Shown here: in pieces, positions 9,906 through 22,189 of the stretch
How the letters are laid out: each line of letters starts with the position of its first letter
How positions within the stretch are numbered: position 1 is the first letter of the stretch
Source: Chrysemys picta bellii
Lineage: Eukaryota > Chordata > Testudines > Emydidae
Direction: 5' to 3'
NCBI RefSeq assembly: GCF_011386835.1
Contig: NC_088809.1
Span: 17,390,637 to 17,454,636, forward strand
DNA: 64,000 nucleotides
Notes under the pieces: model-generated
Seen by the model: only the letters and a program-made list of their open reading frames with translations
Database searches by the model: none
Told to the model about the DNA's origin: nothing
Program-made: the position numbers and the translations under genes

Positions 9906-12400
9906 GCACGCATTCAGAACACACTCATGAAGAAGTCAGTGCCCAGAGGAATATGTGATGGGTATAAAAAGCAGGGGTCAGCTTGATCCAAATTCATCTC
10001 TGATATAACCCCACTGAAGTCAGTGGAATAACATCAGGAATAATTTTGATGCATTAATAAATTATTTTCCACATTGAAAATTGGACTTCTGAGTCTGCAG
10101 TATTTCTTCACCTTCCAGTCAAGCTCCGTAGAATATAGCTGGCTACCGCCAGGAGAAATGTACTGACATTAAAATGAAAACAGCAAAAAGGCCACGATTA
10201 AAACAGATCATAAAAGCCACAATTCAACTGTTTGGCAAAGCACTTATGCACATGCTTAACTTTGCTGGGATGTAAGTATGTATTTAAAGTTAAGCATGTG
10301 CTCAAGTGCCTTGCCAAATAGGGATTGACATAAATTTGTGCTTAAATGGTTTACGGAGTCGGAACTAAAAGACAGCTATTAAAGGTCTAATCCTTGATGA
10401 TTTTTCTTTTTTAAAGTACAGCTGGAAAACTACCATATAAGAGTCTTACTGAAGTCCTATTGAATGGTAAAACTCCTCCCATCTTCAATAGGGGCAGGAT
10501 TTCACCCCCTAAGTGCTGGGGAATCTGACACTTAAGAGGTGCCTAGGCCTTTTGCTAGCTCTCTGTGCAGAGGGTAAATTGCACCCTGGCCAAATAAACT
10601 GAAATAAATAAGACCTGGTAACGCTGGAGATAAGTTAATTAAAAAATATTATCCCGTTCTTTTTTTGTAAAATAACAAAATACAAAATAAACATCTTTAA
10701 TTTTTTTCCTTTTTTTTTTTGAGTGGAAATATAAAGAATGATGATTACATAGGAAAAAAGCTTCATATGGAACAAAATTATTCTAAATGTGGAGGTGGCA
10801 ATATAGCATTTAATTCTAATTTAGAGATTTTTTTTTTTGGGGAACACATGATTGACAGAAAGTGAGGAGTGCATTATGTTGTTTCTCATCAGATTGTCAT
10901 TCCTGCTATCCATTTACCTGTCAGCGGTTCACAGGAAAGCTTGTCTTTGAATGCCATTAACCCAGTTTCATAGAAAACTACTATACAGTTCTTTTAACTT
11001 AGAGTCTGTACAGATTCTTTACTGTATTCTGTTCTGTAGTAGAAAACAGACCAATTCTGTCCTGACTTTCACTGGTCTAAGTCCACAGTGACTCCAGTGA
11101 GTCTGATTTAACTTTTCACTTTACATCAGCGATTTCAGTAGAGGCACAATTTACCCAAATGCGAGAAGAGAATTTGGACAATCAACTTCTTTGGAGTTAC
11201 TTCAGACTTACACCAGTTTAACTGAGAGCAGAATCTAGTCCCCAAAACTGGAACTGAGTGGTAGTGGTTGCCTTAAAATGAAACATGGTTAATTTTTTTC
11301 CAGTTGAAACTTGCAATTTAAGCAATCTCTGTCCAGCACAAGCTGAGAAGAGCTATTTGCAAAGATAACCATTGTAAAAGTAGCCATTTAAAAAAGTCTC
11401 TAATAGCTGAATACCAAGGCATTTTCCATCAGCCAGAAACATTTAATATTTTTTTAACCAGGGAAGTGCTCACTCAGATAGTATGGTAAACTCTAAAATA
11501 CCCTAAAATAAAGATAGACAGATAAGCCAATCTTGCTTCTAACTTAACTCTTGTGGGAATGGGCACAACAAAAATTTTTCAATTGTTAAAACAGCCCCAA
11601 CCCAGCTGGCCTCTAGGAACTACCACAATAAAAATGTTAAATTAAAAAAAAACTTTGCCCTTTAGATGGCCCGATCCTAAGCAATACCACTTGTGCTTAG
11701 ATGGGTAACTATAAACTCACAATAAACTTAACTCACAGAGCAACTCCAGATGGTGGATTGGCACTTCTGGGCCTAAGAAACAAGTACTGAGTGGTGGGAT
11801 CACAGTGTAATGTATGTTTGGGAAACTCCATCTGAGTTTCAAACAGCTGTTGGCTCACCACATAGTTTGTGTCCCCCTTGGTGCTCTCCTCTTCCACCCA
11901 TCTTCTCAGTGTGCACTGGAAGCGTTTCCAAGGCTGGCTCTTGCTAAGTATCCACACTCAAATTTGGGATGCTGGGGAGGCCCCCACCAAGTATGGCCCC
12001 AGATTTGTTGTTGTTATCCCACATCTTTTGATATTCCTGCCAGAGTTTCTTGGCTTTGAGTCTCATCCTATTGTACCTCAGGTTTAGCATCCCCAGCGCA
12101 ATCTGCATGTAAATGTCTGTATTCCTTTGTATACCTCTTCTCCCCACACAGCGAGGAGATCCATTTTGTCTGCCCTACAACAGGCAGGAGCGTGTCTAGT
12201 AGCTCTCTGTGTGGATGCTTGCAAAGATGGGCTAGTAGGTGTGCTTGCCAAGGTGGGCAACCAGGATAAAGCATTTCAGAAACATGCTATGGTTTGTAAT
12301 GGGGGAGGGGGTTTCCAGTATCTGTGATCAGTGGAGTTCAAACTTTTGATTAGAGCAACCGCTGTCACCGAGATGGGACATTGTGTGACAACTGCTGGAG
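9906..12400. other. Gene-free stretch with scattered MITE-like hairpins
   Basis: No exon was recognised. Short diverged 'acttcagtggaataacatc' type relics and A/T runs (10690-10720, 10830) are present. Frames near 11733-12327 overlap on both strands without any domain. Confidence 0.45.
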
Positions 12401-12406
12401 GACTGT

Positions 12407-12622
12407 TAGGGTTGACACAGGTAATTCAGCGTCTACACTTGCACTATGTCCACAGAAGCAGGTCAACTTTGGCTCTGCATTGTTTGGGGTGGTGGTATTA
12501 TTGCGTCAATGAAGCGGGGTGTGTATGTCAGCAGGAGACAAATTTAGGCGTAGATGCGTGCAAAACTATGCTGAAACAAGTTGATGTCGGTTGATGTAAC
12601 TTTGTAGTGTAGATCAGGCCTT
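12407..12622. mobile_element. Diverged hAT-like MITE
   Basis: The left end TAGGGTTGACACAGGTAATT and the right end TTTGTAGTGTAGATCAGGCC are characteristic of a 'GGCCTGATCTACACTACAAA...' short DNA element common in this kind of genome. The interior has no coding potential. The TSD is not clear. Confidence 0.5.
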
Positions 12623-13223
12623 AAATTAAACTGGAACCATGACCTGAATTATTTAAAAGGAAGCATGGGAGAAGGGAGTGAAAAACCATCATCAGAGTGA
12701 CACTTACCTGCAAAGGTCCCATTACACCGACCATGAAAGCGTGGCCGAAAACCGTGAAGCACAATCCACACGTTTGAGGTAAAACATAGTGTGTCCTATA
12801 TGGATGGAGTTCAACTCTTGTTAAATTCATGCATTACTATGGCATTGCTCAGCTGACTTCAGTAGAGCCATGCCAATGTACCCCCACTGAGAATCTGGCT
12901 CACTGACTAGAAGTAACCTGGACTTGAACAAAAGTTTGACATAGTTTGGCTTCTGTTATAATTCACTCTCCCCCAACCTATTGTTTTTGGCCAGCATGGA
13001 CAAAGCCAACATTTCCTTTATGCTGTGGTCATCAGAGATGCAAGAGGCCACACTATACAACCGTTTCCTGTGTGCTGAGACCAACAGTAACAGAACAGGA
13101 TGATTTCACTTTACCAGTATTGGGCATTTTTTATGTGAGTGACTGCAGAGGTCTCCCTTGAATTGCTGCTGATTTTACCTCAAGACAAAGGGCCAGACAT
13201 ACCCCATTAAAGCCAGGGGAGTC
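12623..13223. other. Gene-free stretch, nothing recognised
   Basis: No exon or repeat was identified with confidence. Confidence 0.4.
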
Positions 13224-13224
13224 T

Positions 13225-13235
13225 AAATCAGGAAT
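13225..13235 (+). repeat. Target-site duplication, left copy (PLE copy 1)
   Basis: AAATCAGGAAT at 13225-13235 recurs exactly at 14220-14230. It brackets the Penelope-like element. Confidence 0.85.
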
Positions 13236-13575
13236 CCGAGTAGCAGCCGTGTTAGTCTGTATCCGCAAAAAGAAGAACAGGAGTACTTGTGGCACCTTAG
13301 AGACTAACAAATTTATTAGAGCATAAGCTTTTGTGGACTACAGCCCACTTCTTCGGATGCATATAGAATGGAACATATATTGAGGAGATATATATACACA
13401 CATACAGAGAGCATAAACAGGTGGGAGTTGTCTTACCAACTCTGAGAGGCCAATTAATTAAGAGAAAAAAAAACTTTTGAAGTGATAATCAAGATAGCCA
13501 AGTACAGACAGTTTGATAAGAAGTGTGAGCATACTTACAAGGGGAGATAGAATCAATGTTTGTAATGGCTCAGCC

Positions 13576-13934
13576 ACATCAGCCATACCATCAGGGGCTC
13601 GTTCACCTGCACATCTACCAATGTGATATATGCCATCATGTGCCAGCAATGCCCCTCTGCCATGTACATTGGCCAAACCGGACAGTCTCTACGCAAAAGA
13701 ATTAATGGACACAAATCTGACATCAGGAATCAAAATACTCAAAAACCAGTGGGAGAACACTTTAACCTGTCTGGTCATTCAGTGACAGACCTGCGGGTGG
13801 CTATATTACAACAGAAAAACTTCAAAAACAGACTCCAACGAGAGACTGCTGAGCTAGAATTGATATGCAAACTAGACACAATCAACTCCGGTTTGAATAA
13901 GGACTGGGAATGGCTGAGCCATTACAAACATTGA
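13576..13934 (+). pseudogene. PLE GIY-YIG endonuclease domain, C-terminal fragment
   Basis: The open frame ends with TGA at 13932. It encodes the PLE C-terminal nuclease: a GIY-like IYAIMCQQCPSAMYIGQTGQ segment, the YIG motif in MYIGQT, the LRKRINGH arginine motif, and GEHFN with the likely metal-binding Glu. The C-terminus (...NKDWEWLSHYKH) is complete, unlike the copy at 46431. An ATG lies in frame at 13623, but upstream codons from 13576 also match the PLE protein, so the true protein began far upstream. No RT is present, so this is a fragment rather than a functional gene. Confidence 0.85.
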
Positions 13935-14129
13935 TTCTATCTCCCCTTGTAAGTATGCTCACACTTCTTTTCAAACTGTCTGTACTGGGCTATCTTGATT
14001 ATCACTTCAAAAGTTTTTTTTCTCTTAATTAATTGGCCTCTCAGAGTTGGTAAGACAACTCCCACCTGTTTATGCTCTCTGTATGTGTGTATATATATCT
14101 CCTCAATATATGTTCCATTCTATATGCAT

Positions 14130-14172
14130 CCGAAGAAGTGGGCTGTAGTCCACGAAAGCTTATGCTCTAATA
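14130..14172 (+). ncRNA. Hammerhead-ribozyme-like motif in PLE 3' UTR (degenerate core)
   Basis: CCGAAGA, then a GTGG..CCAC stem and GAAA, then GCTTATGC and TC. This has the order of a hammerhead core (CUGANGA, stem II, GAAA, very short stem III, UH cleavage site). Position 4 of the core is C instead of U, so activity is doubtful here. PLEs are known to carry hammerhead ribozymes in their terminal repeats. Confidence 0.4.
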
Positions 14173-14230
14173 AATTTGTTAGTCTCTAAGGTGCCACAAG
14201 TACTCCCGTTCTTCTTTTTAAATCAGGAAT

Positions 14231-15695
14231 GAAGCTGGCCCTAATGGTGATGATAGGTTCAGGGATTTGAAGTTTTCCTGGTGATCAACGAATCTCTCTT
14301 AAATGTGGTTGCTTTCTCTTCTCTTTTGGGTACTAAGCATGTACCTGTGTTATAGCATCACTGGGAGTGAGTTTTGCCATTGATTTCAAATGGGAACAGG
14401 CTGAGGCCTCTAGCATATAAACCATCCTCCAACCACAGACCCAAAATACTTGCTCTCTTTTTAGAAGTATTTTTCCATTGATTTTCCAACCTAGAAAGGA
14501 AGGTTGTATTGGGTATGATCATTTATCCTGAAACCTGAAGTCCATTGCCTCCTGTATGATATTCCTCTTAACTGCTTGTGTGATTCCTCTTCTGCCCTTT
14601 CATGGTTTTAGCCTCTCCTTCACATTAGCAACAGTCTAGAAGACTGCGGAATTAACAAGACCTGACAGAATTAAGCTCCTTTCCGCTAGCCTCTCTTCTC
14701 AAGGTTCAGCTTCTTGTCTGTTGAGAGGATCTGCCCTTCCTCGGGTTCATATTTCACTATTGCCAGAAGCACCAGTTCAAAGTACAGTGGAATTCTGCCA
14801 GTTATGTAATCCTACTAGAAGTGGTTAACTTGCCTATGCAATGGCAAGGAAACGTTGACGCTGCCAGTGGACGTATAGTGTTGACTTGTTGGCACTTGAG
14901 AGAGAATGACTTGGAAGGAGATAGAAACGTAAAGGGGTTATCCCAGTGGGGGACTTGACAGATCTTATGGCATTATGACTGTATCAAGAGAGATGATAAT
15001 TGCCCTTTCATTGAAGTTATGTTAAAAGGTCTCTTTAGTGTGAATGAGAGAGGAGGAAGTGGTTTGCAGCTGTGTTAAATGAATTACAGCCTAACTGTCT
15101 TGTGATAACAATAAATGCTTTGTTTTTCCTTCTTCACTGGGACTTTTATAGCACATCAGACATGATTAATGTTGAAGGCAATATCAATAATATGCTGGTG
15201 ACTTTTGACCTGTCTGCTAAACCTTGTGTAACACACTGTATAGTGTGTTACATGTCCCACCTCAGTGGCTGATCCTCCGATGATAGGTGTTTGTTACTGC
15301 TCCCATCTACTAAACCTAACTCAAGTAGCAGAGGATTGTGCTGAAGAGCCTAAATTCAGACCATGTTGTTGATACATTGTGACACCTAACCATTTAACAA
15401 TGACTACTGAAAATAGTGCTGAACCCCATTTATCCTTGACTGTGCTTGCAGTTGCACACATAAGTAACAGCTAATTTTTGTAATGAAGATATGGCTTTGG
15501 ATGGGGTAAAAAGTGCTTGGGATCATGTGGATGGTCAGAAGAGAAGGACAAAAAAAACCTTTGGTTTGACATTTTATCCAAAGAAAGGCACTATCGTAAT
15601 AAAGTGGCCCCTTAGTACTGCAGTGTTGGCATTGGGCTTAAGCCCAAGTTCCACTGCAGGGCTGAGACTTGCAACATCCTGATCCAAGCGAATGA
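14231..15695. other. Gene-free stretch, nothing recognised
   Basis: No exon, RNA gene or named repeat was identified. Short open frames at 15072 and 15491 show no domain. Confidence 0.4.
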
Positions 15696-15699
15696 GAGG

Positions 15700-15875
15700 G
15701 CTAACTAATGGTCTAGCCACCAAGTCGCTGTGTGACTGTAGACAAGTCACTTGCTCTCACCATGCGTCAGTTTCCCTCCTCTCTAAAAAGGGACTGATAA
15801 AGATGTTTGCGCCTTTTGTAAAGTGATTTCAGAACTTTGGAGAAAAGGAGTCAAGTATTATTATTGTCTGTTAAT
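15700..15875 (+). repeat. MIR-like SINE relic
   Basis: 'ctgtgtgactgtagacaagtcact', 'cagtttccctcc' and a terminal TATTATTATT correspond to the MIR core and tail in the sense orientation. Confidence 0.65.
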
Positions 15876-15979
15876 GTAACCAGCCTGACACTGGCAAATT
15901 GGAAGATCACTCCCTAATGAGAAATTTCCATTCTTTTTCTGGATCAAGTCAGAAACTTAAAGGACTGGTCACTTTCAAA

Positions 15980-16049
15980 GGCCAGATTTTCAGAAGAACT
16001 CAGCAAATTGGATGCATGTTGGGTGCTGAGCTTTTCTGAAAATCTGGTC
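15980..16049. repeat. MITE-like hairpin
   Basis: GGCCAGATTTTCAGAAGAAC and GCTTTTCTGAAAATCTGGTC are inverted arms around a short loop. It belongs to the same family type as 3941-4010. Confidence 0.55.
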
Positions 16050-16054
16050 CAAAG

Positions 16055-17125
16055 ATGTCTGCCTTAATATTAACCTGCTATGACCGTTGCCCCAGTATCA
16101 TCTGAATCTAACTTTAATTATTTCACAATGTTTTCTTTTTTTTAAATGCATTTTTGCTACAACGCTAAACTAAACTGGAGAAATTAACCACCCCACCTAC
16201 TTATTGTACACTGCACAGTGAACCATGTCATACAGACTAATTATCCCCATCAGACCCCATGTACCCTTCTTCGTTTACTGTGTGATGCACAGCATGTCTG
16301 AGCTTAATTTTTAAATGTTAGTGCCTAGAAGTTTAACTCCCGTGTTTTATGTGGCCTCTAAGTGCTTTGGCCTCGATCCTACAACTGCATAGATCCCCAC
16401 TGACTTTAAGTGTGGTGCTCTGAGGGGATGAGGGTCTGCCTGGGCAGATTTGTTTGCAGGATGAAGGCCTCTGTTTTCTGAGTCTGAAATGGTTTGGAGA
16501 TAATAGAGTTGACCTTCAGGACCATCTGCTGGTGTGGTTCTTAAACCAAATATTGGATGACATCTGATGTGTCTCTGAAGTTGACTTTTGGACCTAATAA
16601 ATACAGCCATTTATGTAAATGTCCACGTCTTCTGTCGTATAGATTTCAAGGAGTGTGCTGCCTATCTCAACCTAATGAGATCAGCAGCAATTATCCCAGG
16701 GTCTGTGAAATGGGAGCCTGTTCCCAGCCCCAGAGCACTGGCACATTAGCATATAAAATGGACAAGTGATTTAGATAATGAAATGATCTGGGCTTGCACA
16801 TAGACTGAATGAGAGTATCCGATCCAATGTGCTTATTCATCAGATGACTCACATCTCATTCATTTTTAGAAATAATACTTCCATTTCTTGACACTCCCAG
16901 AATCTTATATGCAGAGATGAGCTTTTAAAAAATCTTGTATAAAAGAACAAAATTAAAATGGGCTAAGAAAGAGGGAATGTGGGAGAGATGAGAACAGTTA
17001 AATCAAGACCTGCAGATAAGAACGTGATAAGATGTTATATAGAATGGGAGATGAAATAACTTATCCTGGCAATTACAGCGTCTGTCCAAAGAAATTAGCC
17101 TGAACTTTATAACCATTAGGAGACA
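16055..17125. other. Gene-free stretch, nothing recognised
   Basis: No exon or named repeat was identified. Confidence 0.4.
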
Positions 17126-17139
17126 CTAATAAATCTTGG

Positions 17140-17368
17140 TTTCAGAGTAGCAGCCGTGTTAGTCTGTATCCGCAAAAAGAAGAACAGGAGTACTTGTGGC
17201 ACCTTAGAGACTAACAAATTTATTAGAGCATAAGCTTTCGTGGACTACAGCCCACTTCTTCGGATGCATGCATGCATGCATCCGAAGAAGTGGGCTGTAG
17301 TCCACGAAAGCTTATGCTCTAATAAATTTGTTAGTCTCTAAGGTGCCACAAGTACTCCTGTTCTTCTT
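17140..17368. mobile_element. Palindromic Penelope-like 3'-end insertion (copy 2)
   Basis: The left arm starts TTTCAGAGTAGCAGCCGTGT and reads the PLE 3' terminus in the minus sense as far as CTTCGGATGCA. The right arm reads the same sequence in the plus sense (TGCATCCGAAGAAGTGGGC onward) and ends at GTTCTTCTT. The centre is GCATGCATGCATGC. The flanks AATAAATCTTGG (17128-17139) and AATGAATCTTGG (17369-17380) form a 12 bp TSD with one mismatch. No coding sequence remains. The arms appear identical over roughly 90 bp, so the inversion probably formed during insertion. Confidence 0.85.
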
Positions 17369-17399
17369 AATGAATCTTGGGTGCTGTTGCTTCCTAAAG

Positions 17400-17655
17400 A
17401 GGCATTGTGGATAAGACATTTGACTGGGACTCAGGATATGAATACCTGAGTTCTCTTCTAAAGACTGTGACACCTTGGGGAAGTCACTTCCCCTCTCTCT
17501 GCTTCTGTTTCCCTTCCCATCATTATCTATTTAGACTATTAGTTCTTTGGCGCAGGGACAGTCTCTCACTATGTATTTGTACAGCAGCTAGCACAATTTT
17601 GGTTGAGGCCACTAGGTGCTACTGTAATACTACTCCTGCTAATAGTAATGGAGTG
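17400..17655 (+). repeat. MIR-like SINE with long tail
   Basis: The segment carries 'gactgggactcaggatatgaatacctgagttctc', 'ggggaagtcacttcccctct' and 'gcgcagggacagtctctcactatgtatttgtacagc'. This is the full order of an amniote MIR: tRNA-like head, core and 3' tail. Confidence 0.65.
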
Positions 17656-17790
17656 CAGAGGCCAGGGATTGCTCTGCAGGTGTAGTTCCGCTGACTTTTA
17701 TGGTTTCTAAAATCATGTTTTTCTGTTTTAAAAATGTTTTTTCTTTACCCTGCTGTTCTGTGAAAGATCCACAGGAACAAGGGAAGTGAC

Positions 17791-18010
17791 TAAGGCCCAG
17801 GTTTTTAAAGGTGTTAGGTGTGTTGATGCTCAGCATTGTAATGCCTTATGTAGGAGCCTAAGTCTCATTTTCAAAAGGGATTTAATCACTTAAGACCCTA
17901 AATGCCACTGGTTTTTAGTGCCTAAATCCCTTTAGAAAACTGCAGTTAGGAGCCTCAATCTGCAACGCTGAGCACAGCAACATCTAAATACCTTTGAAAA
18001 TCTGGCCTTA
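17791..18010. mobile_element. Palindromic MITE with TAAGGCCCAGATTTTCAAAG-type ends
   Basis: It starts TAAGGCCCAGGTTTTTAAAG and ends CCTTTGAAAATCTGGCCTTA, which are inverted ends. The interior 'taggagcctaagtctcattttcaaaaggga' also mirrors 'tccctttagaaaactgcagttaggagcct'. It is non-coding. hAT-like from end type; TSD not visible. Confidence 0.6.
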
Positions 18011-18521
18011 AGGCCATGATCCTGAGGAGATGAACACACATGCTTAACTTTAAACATGTGAGTAGATTAACTGACTAGACGGGAAACAATAAAAAATGAT
18101 TATACAAAAACAGCTGCCAACTATGTTTGTATAGAAAAGAAGCTGGGAAAAATAGAGCAAAGAAATATATTCGAGGGGATGCAGATGTGTTTTCCACTCA
18201 GGTGTGTGTGTGCCCAGAGTTCCAGAGCCAGAAAAACTTTCCACAGCAGTGCCAAGAGGGGAGGGGCGCACACATGCCCAATACCTCCTATGGCCCTTCT
18301 CAAGGCTGTATAAGGGCAGCGCTACCCTGTACCCACTCAGTTTCTTCTTACCGCTCATAGCCTGAATCTGAACTCTCCATGTGGTTTTCCTTATGGTCTC
18401 TTCCGTGCCACAGTTAGCTCTTAGCTCTGATAATCCTGTAAATAGTTGGGTTTTATTTACTGTGTTCGTTTTCTCTTTTCTACTTTTGTTGGGTTAGTGT
18501 GGTTAGTGGCAGTGTTGAGCA

Positions 18522-20475
18522 GTGGGGGCATTCAGCACTCTCCGGCCTTTATGTGGGGTGTCCATTCCTAATAGTGACCCCACACTTGTTTGTTTATTGT
18601 GTCTCAAAGAGATGTGTAGCATCTGCTGCTCCTTCAAGAAGCACATTCTGATCTCCAGATATCTGTGTCTCAAACAGCACCTCCTGGAACAGGCAATGAG
18701 GCCTGCCTCGGTACCGACACCAGCCCCCGGATTGCTCTGCCCACATGCAGTCATCCACCATGGTGCAGGCTTCAGACAGACTCTTGGGCTTCATCTACCC
18801 TCCAGGAATGAGGAGAGGTTGGTCTTCCTCTCCTGGAGTTCCTTGCAAAAGGACCCATAAGACTGATAGAAGCCATTCAAGCTGTAAAAGAGCTCATCTT
18901 CCACCTCAAAGAGGGGATCGGAGCAGTGCCAAGATTCACCAGGTACCTGGGTAGAGTTGGGCTGTCAGCCCGTATCTTCCCGATACCGAGACAAGAGACT
19001 CTCAGCTCTATTCCATTGACTCTGGATCTGTTTGTGCGGCAGATGTCAAGTCTGGTACTGGATAGTGTTCCCGCTCTGCACGTGGTGCCTCCAACCTCAC
19101 AGGCACATGAGGTGGCAAAGCACCTGCTTGGTCTGTCTATCCCTGGTTCACAACTGATACAGGAGCCTGCGGGACTCCTGTTGGCTCTGACTCTCCATGG
19201 GCTCTCTACCTTGTCAGTACCAGGGCAGGGACTATTGCCAGCACCATCATTGATGCCAGTTAAGAGAAAATCTAAAACTGCCCTGTCTGTGTCTTCAGCA
19301 CCAGTACCGACTGTGCCCTCATCTGGGGCTCCAGTACTGAGGCTTTAGTCTGTCTGGGTGTTGACACTGGGCTATGCATTGCCACCTGGTAAGCCTGTTC
19401 TTGTACCAGGCTTAGAGGCGAGATCTTCAATGTCCCAGGAGGTGTTTGCGATACTGACCATGCTGCCATTTCCAGTTCTGCCTTTGTCTTTGTCCTGAAG
19501 TGAGTTGGACAGATTGGGCCACCCAGTAGATCCACTGGGTTTGGTACCTTCTATGCCAACTGATATTTCAGAGGGCCCTCTAGCTCCTCCCCACCCAGGC
19601 CATGGTGCACGAAGTTTAGTAAATCATCCAGGCCGCCTCAAGAAGAAGACCCTTCGTGCCAGATTGTACCAGTCACATAGTAAGGAGAGGCTGGTGTGGC
19701 CTGAGACAGTTTTGCCTCCAGTGTCTTCTTTGCGGAACCTGTGGGGCCCCCACTAGATCCTCCAGATCTTGATCTCCACTTGGCTGCAGGAGGATGTCTC
19801 TGGAGCCATCCATTTTTAGAGTCTTGTGTGCCTGATGAGTGAGCAGGCATTTTCCTGCTGACCACCCACCCCAGAAGGATGAGCCATTGTTGATGGAACA
19901 AGCTTTGCTCCAGGTAGCTACATTGGCTCTCGTAAATTTATCCTTTGCCTCCCCAGAAGACTCACTGGTCTCAGGCTCATCGTCACCAGTCCCTGAAGAT
20001 TTTAAGTCTTATCAGGATTTGCTAGAGAAATGGCCTCTCTGCTTGGTATAGAAGCTGAGTTCTTGCAGGGGAATACCCACAAGCTGTTAGATATTCTGCA
20101 AAGGGGCAACCCCAGGAAGGGTAGTCCTCCTGATTAATGAGGCCCTTTTGGAGCCACCGAAAGCCCTATGGAGTACACCTGGGTCATTGTCTCCCACAGC
20201 TAGACAAATACTACCATGTGCCTGCCCAGGGATTCAAGTGTTTTGACTCTTATCCAGCTCCAAATTTCCTGGAAGTCATGGGTGCCAATGAGAGGCCAAG
20301 GCAAGGGAGGTTCAGATCATCCCCCAAGGAAAGAGCCTCAGAGATTTATTCTACTTCATCTTTACAAATGCCAGCTAATCAACAGGCACTGTTAGCCAAG
20401 TATGATTTTCTTAACTGGGAGGCTCTGTCAAAGTTTGTAGATAAACTCTCTGAGGATTCCAGGAAAGAGTTCTAA
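18522..20475 (+). pseudogene. DIRS gag-like region, broken
   Basis: Several overlapping frames belong to one decayed gag. The best-preserved part is 20137-20475, which reads ANQQALLAKYDFLNWEALSK and KFVDKLSEDSRKEF before a stop. This is the capsid-like segment typical of vertebrate DIRS gag. A second open frame at 18926-19348 (140 codons, Ser/Pro/Leu-rich) is the low-complexity middle of the same gene. Frameshifts separate the parts. Confidence 0.6.
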
Positions 20476-20613
20476 GCCTTCATGATGGAAGACCGTCTAG
20501 TTGGAAAACATTTCTTCAGTCTGCATTGGACGCTGCAGATAGTTCCTCCAAGATTATGCCTCTGCAATCGTAATGAGAAGATTCTCAGGGTTATATAATT
20601 CTGGTATAGTGTC

Positions 20614-21199
20614 TGTGATGGGGTGTTTACCCCACACTTGCCCTGAAAGGGTTAATGCAGACTGAGAAGAGGGCTAATTAACCCAACAACTGGGCTGGGA
20701 TTTATAAAGACAGGAAATTAGAAGCTGAGGAGGCTGCTGGGAAAGTCTGCAGTCACTCCCTGAGAGAGGGGAGATACATTTGGGCTGGCAAACCCAGATG
20801 AGGGCTCAGGGAAAGGCAGTAAGGTCTAAGAGGGAACAGACCTTGACTCGGGGATAGAAGATCCCTGAGCCAGAACCTGGAGTAGAGAGCAGGCTCAGAT
20901 TCCCCTGCCAGCCACTGAGGGAGTTGCACTACGAGGTAGTAAATAGGAAGACTGCCTGAGCCTGTCTGTGGGAAGAGACTTTCCAACCCCGGAAGGGGAA
21001 ATCATTTGGTTACCTGGCTGGTGGGATGAGTCATGAAGAGGCAGCAGTGGCCTGAAGAGCGAGAAAGAGTCTAAAGACCCAGAGGGAGAGTCGGGGAGAT
21101 GGCGTGCAACCGTGTGAAGCGGCGTTGACCTCATGAGCTATACCCCTGAGTGACCAGGAGGAGGCATCATCCTAGCGGTGAGTAGTGGACCCACTCACA
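20614..21199. mobile_element. Solo LTR-like insertion inside the DIRS element
   Basis: It begins TGTGATGGGGTGTTTACCCC and ends near AGTAGTGGACCCACTCACA, so it has TG..CA termini. It interrupts the DIRS between gag and RT. About 586 bp, GC-richer than its surroundings, with no coding domain. The flanks 'atagtgtc' and 'atagcggtc' are only similar, so the exact right border and TSD remain uncertain. Confidence 0.5.
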
Positions 21200-21597
21200 C
21201 GCCTAACATACAACAGACTATAGCGGTCCTTCCCTTTGGTGGTGGTTTTCTATTTTCAGATAAGACTGATGAAACATGGCATTTGTTCAAAAAATTTGCA
21301 GTGACCCTTCACTTCTTAAAGCTTTATGGCCCTATATCCAAGTAGAGATAACATAAGACTCTTCATTCCCAGCATTGCTATAGACAGCCTTTCTACCCAC
21401 CCAGTCAAGTGGAATTACTGAAAAGAAGGCACAGACCTCAGAACTCTAGCTCTCGCTCCAAGCAGCAGGCCCATTTTCAGGTCTCTGTGGGGAAATCTGC
21501 TTTTTGACTATTCCTGTGATGACAGCAAACCAGTGATTCACAATCCATTCACTGTCATCTCTCCATTTGGGAAAAGACTCTCTCACTTTGTGGATGC

Positions 21598-22189
21598 ATG
21601 GGAGTCCATAATCATGGACAAGTGGGCCCTAAGTACCCAGAAACTGGGATATCCAATCCAGTTTCTCTCCATCTCCCCTTCCCACTCTCCGTCCCCATCC
21701 CTTTTCAGGTACCCATTGCTAAGTATCTGCTTGCTCAAGAGCTTCAGGTGCAGCTTGCTTTAAAAGCTGAAGGACCTGTGGAAGAAGTCTCCCTTCAGTT
21801 TCAAAGAAAGGGATGTTATTCAAGATATTTTCTAATCCTCAAGTCCAAGTGCGGTCTAAGGCTCATTTTGGACCTTTTCAGTCTCAACATATTCATCAAG
21901 TATATTAGCTTCTGCATAGTCTCCCTGCCATCTAACCTTCCCTTTCTGGATCACAGCAGTTGATTTGCTGCCCTCAATCTTTGCGACGCTTACTTCCAAA
22001 TCACAGTGCTACCAAGTCACAGGAAGTTTCTCAGATTCATGGCAGTGGGCAGGCAATATCAGTACACTGTTCCTCCCTTTTGGCCTAGCATCAGACCCAC
22101 ATGTCTTCACAAAATGTATGGCAGTAGAGGTGGCATTCTTCAGGCAGAAAAATAGACACATCATCCCTCACCTAGATGACCGTCTGAAG
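21598..22189 (+). pseudogene. DIRS reverse transcriptase, N-terminal part
   Basis: Frames carry VEEVSLQFQRKGCYSRYFLI, LRLILDLFSLNIFIK, LPFGLASDPHVFTKCMA and HIIPHLDDRLK. These correspond to DIRS RT blocks, including the catalytic Y/HLDD (here HLDD). At least one frameshift separates the 21598 and 21965 frames. The reading breaks at 22190, where an LTR-like unit is inserted, and resumes at 23157. Confidence 0.75.

Larger units (their letters stand above)
13236..14219 (+). mobile_element. Penelope-like element copy 1 with inverted 5' copy of its own 3' UTR
   Basis: Flanked by a perfect 11 bp TSD. The left 340 bp (13236-13575) is a minus-oriented 3' UTR. The rest is plus-oriented: the GIY-YIG endonuclease end of the ORF (13576-13934) and then the 3' UTR (13912-14219). 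The two UTR copies form a long inverted repeat around the coding piece. The reverse transcriptase part is absent because the element is 5'-truncated. This matches known PLE behaviour, where partial copies often carry inverted 5' segments and have variable TSD lengths. Confidence 0.88.
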
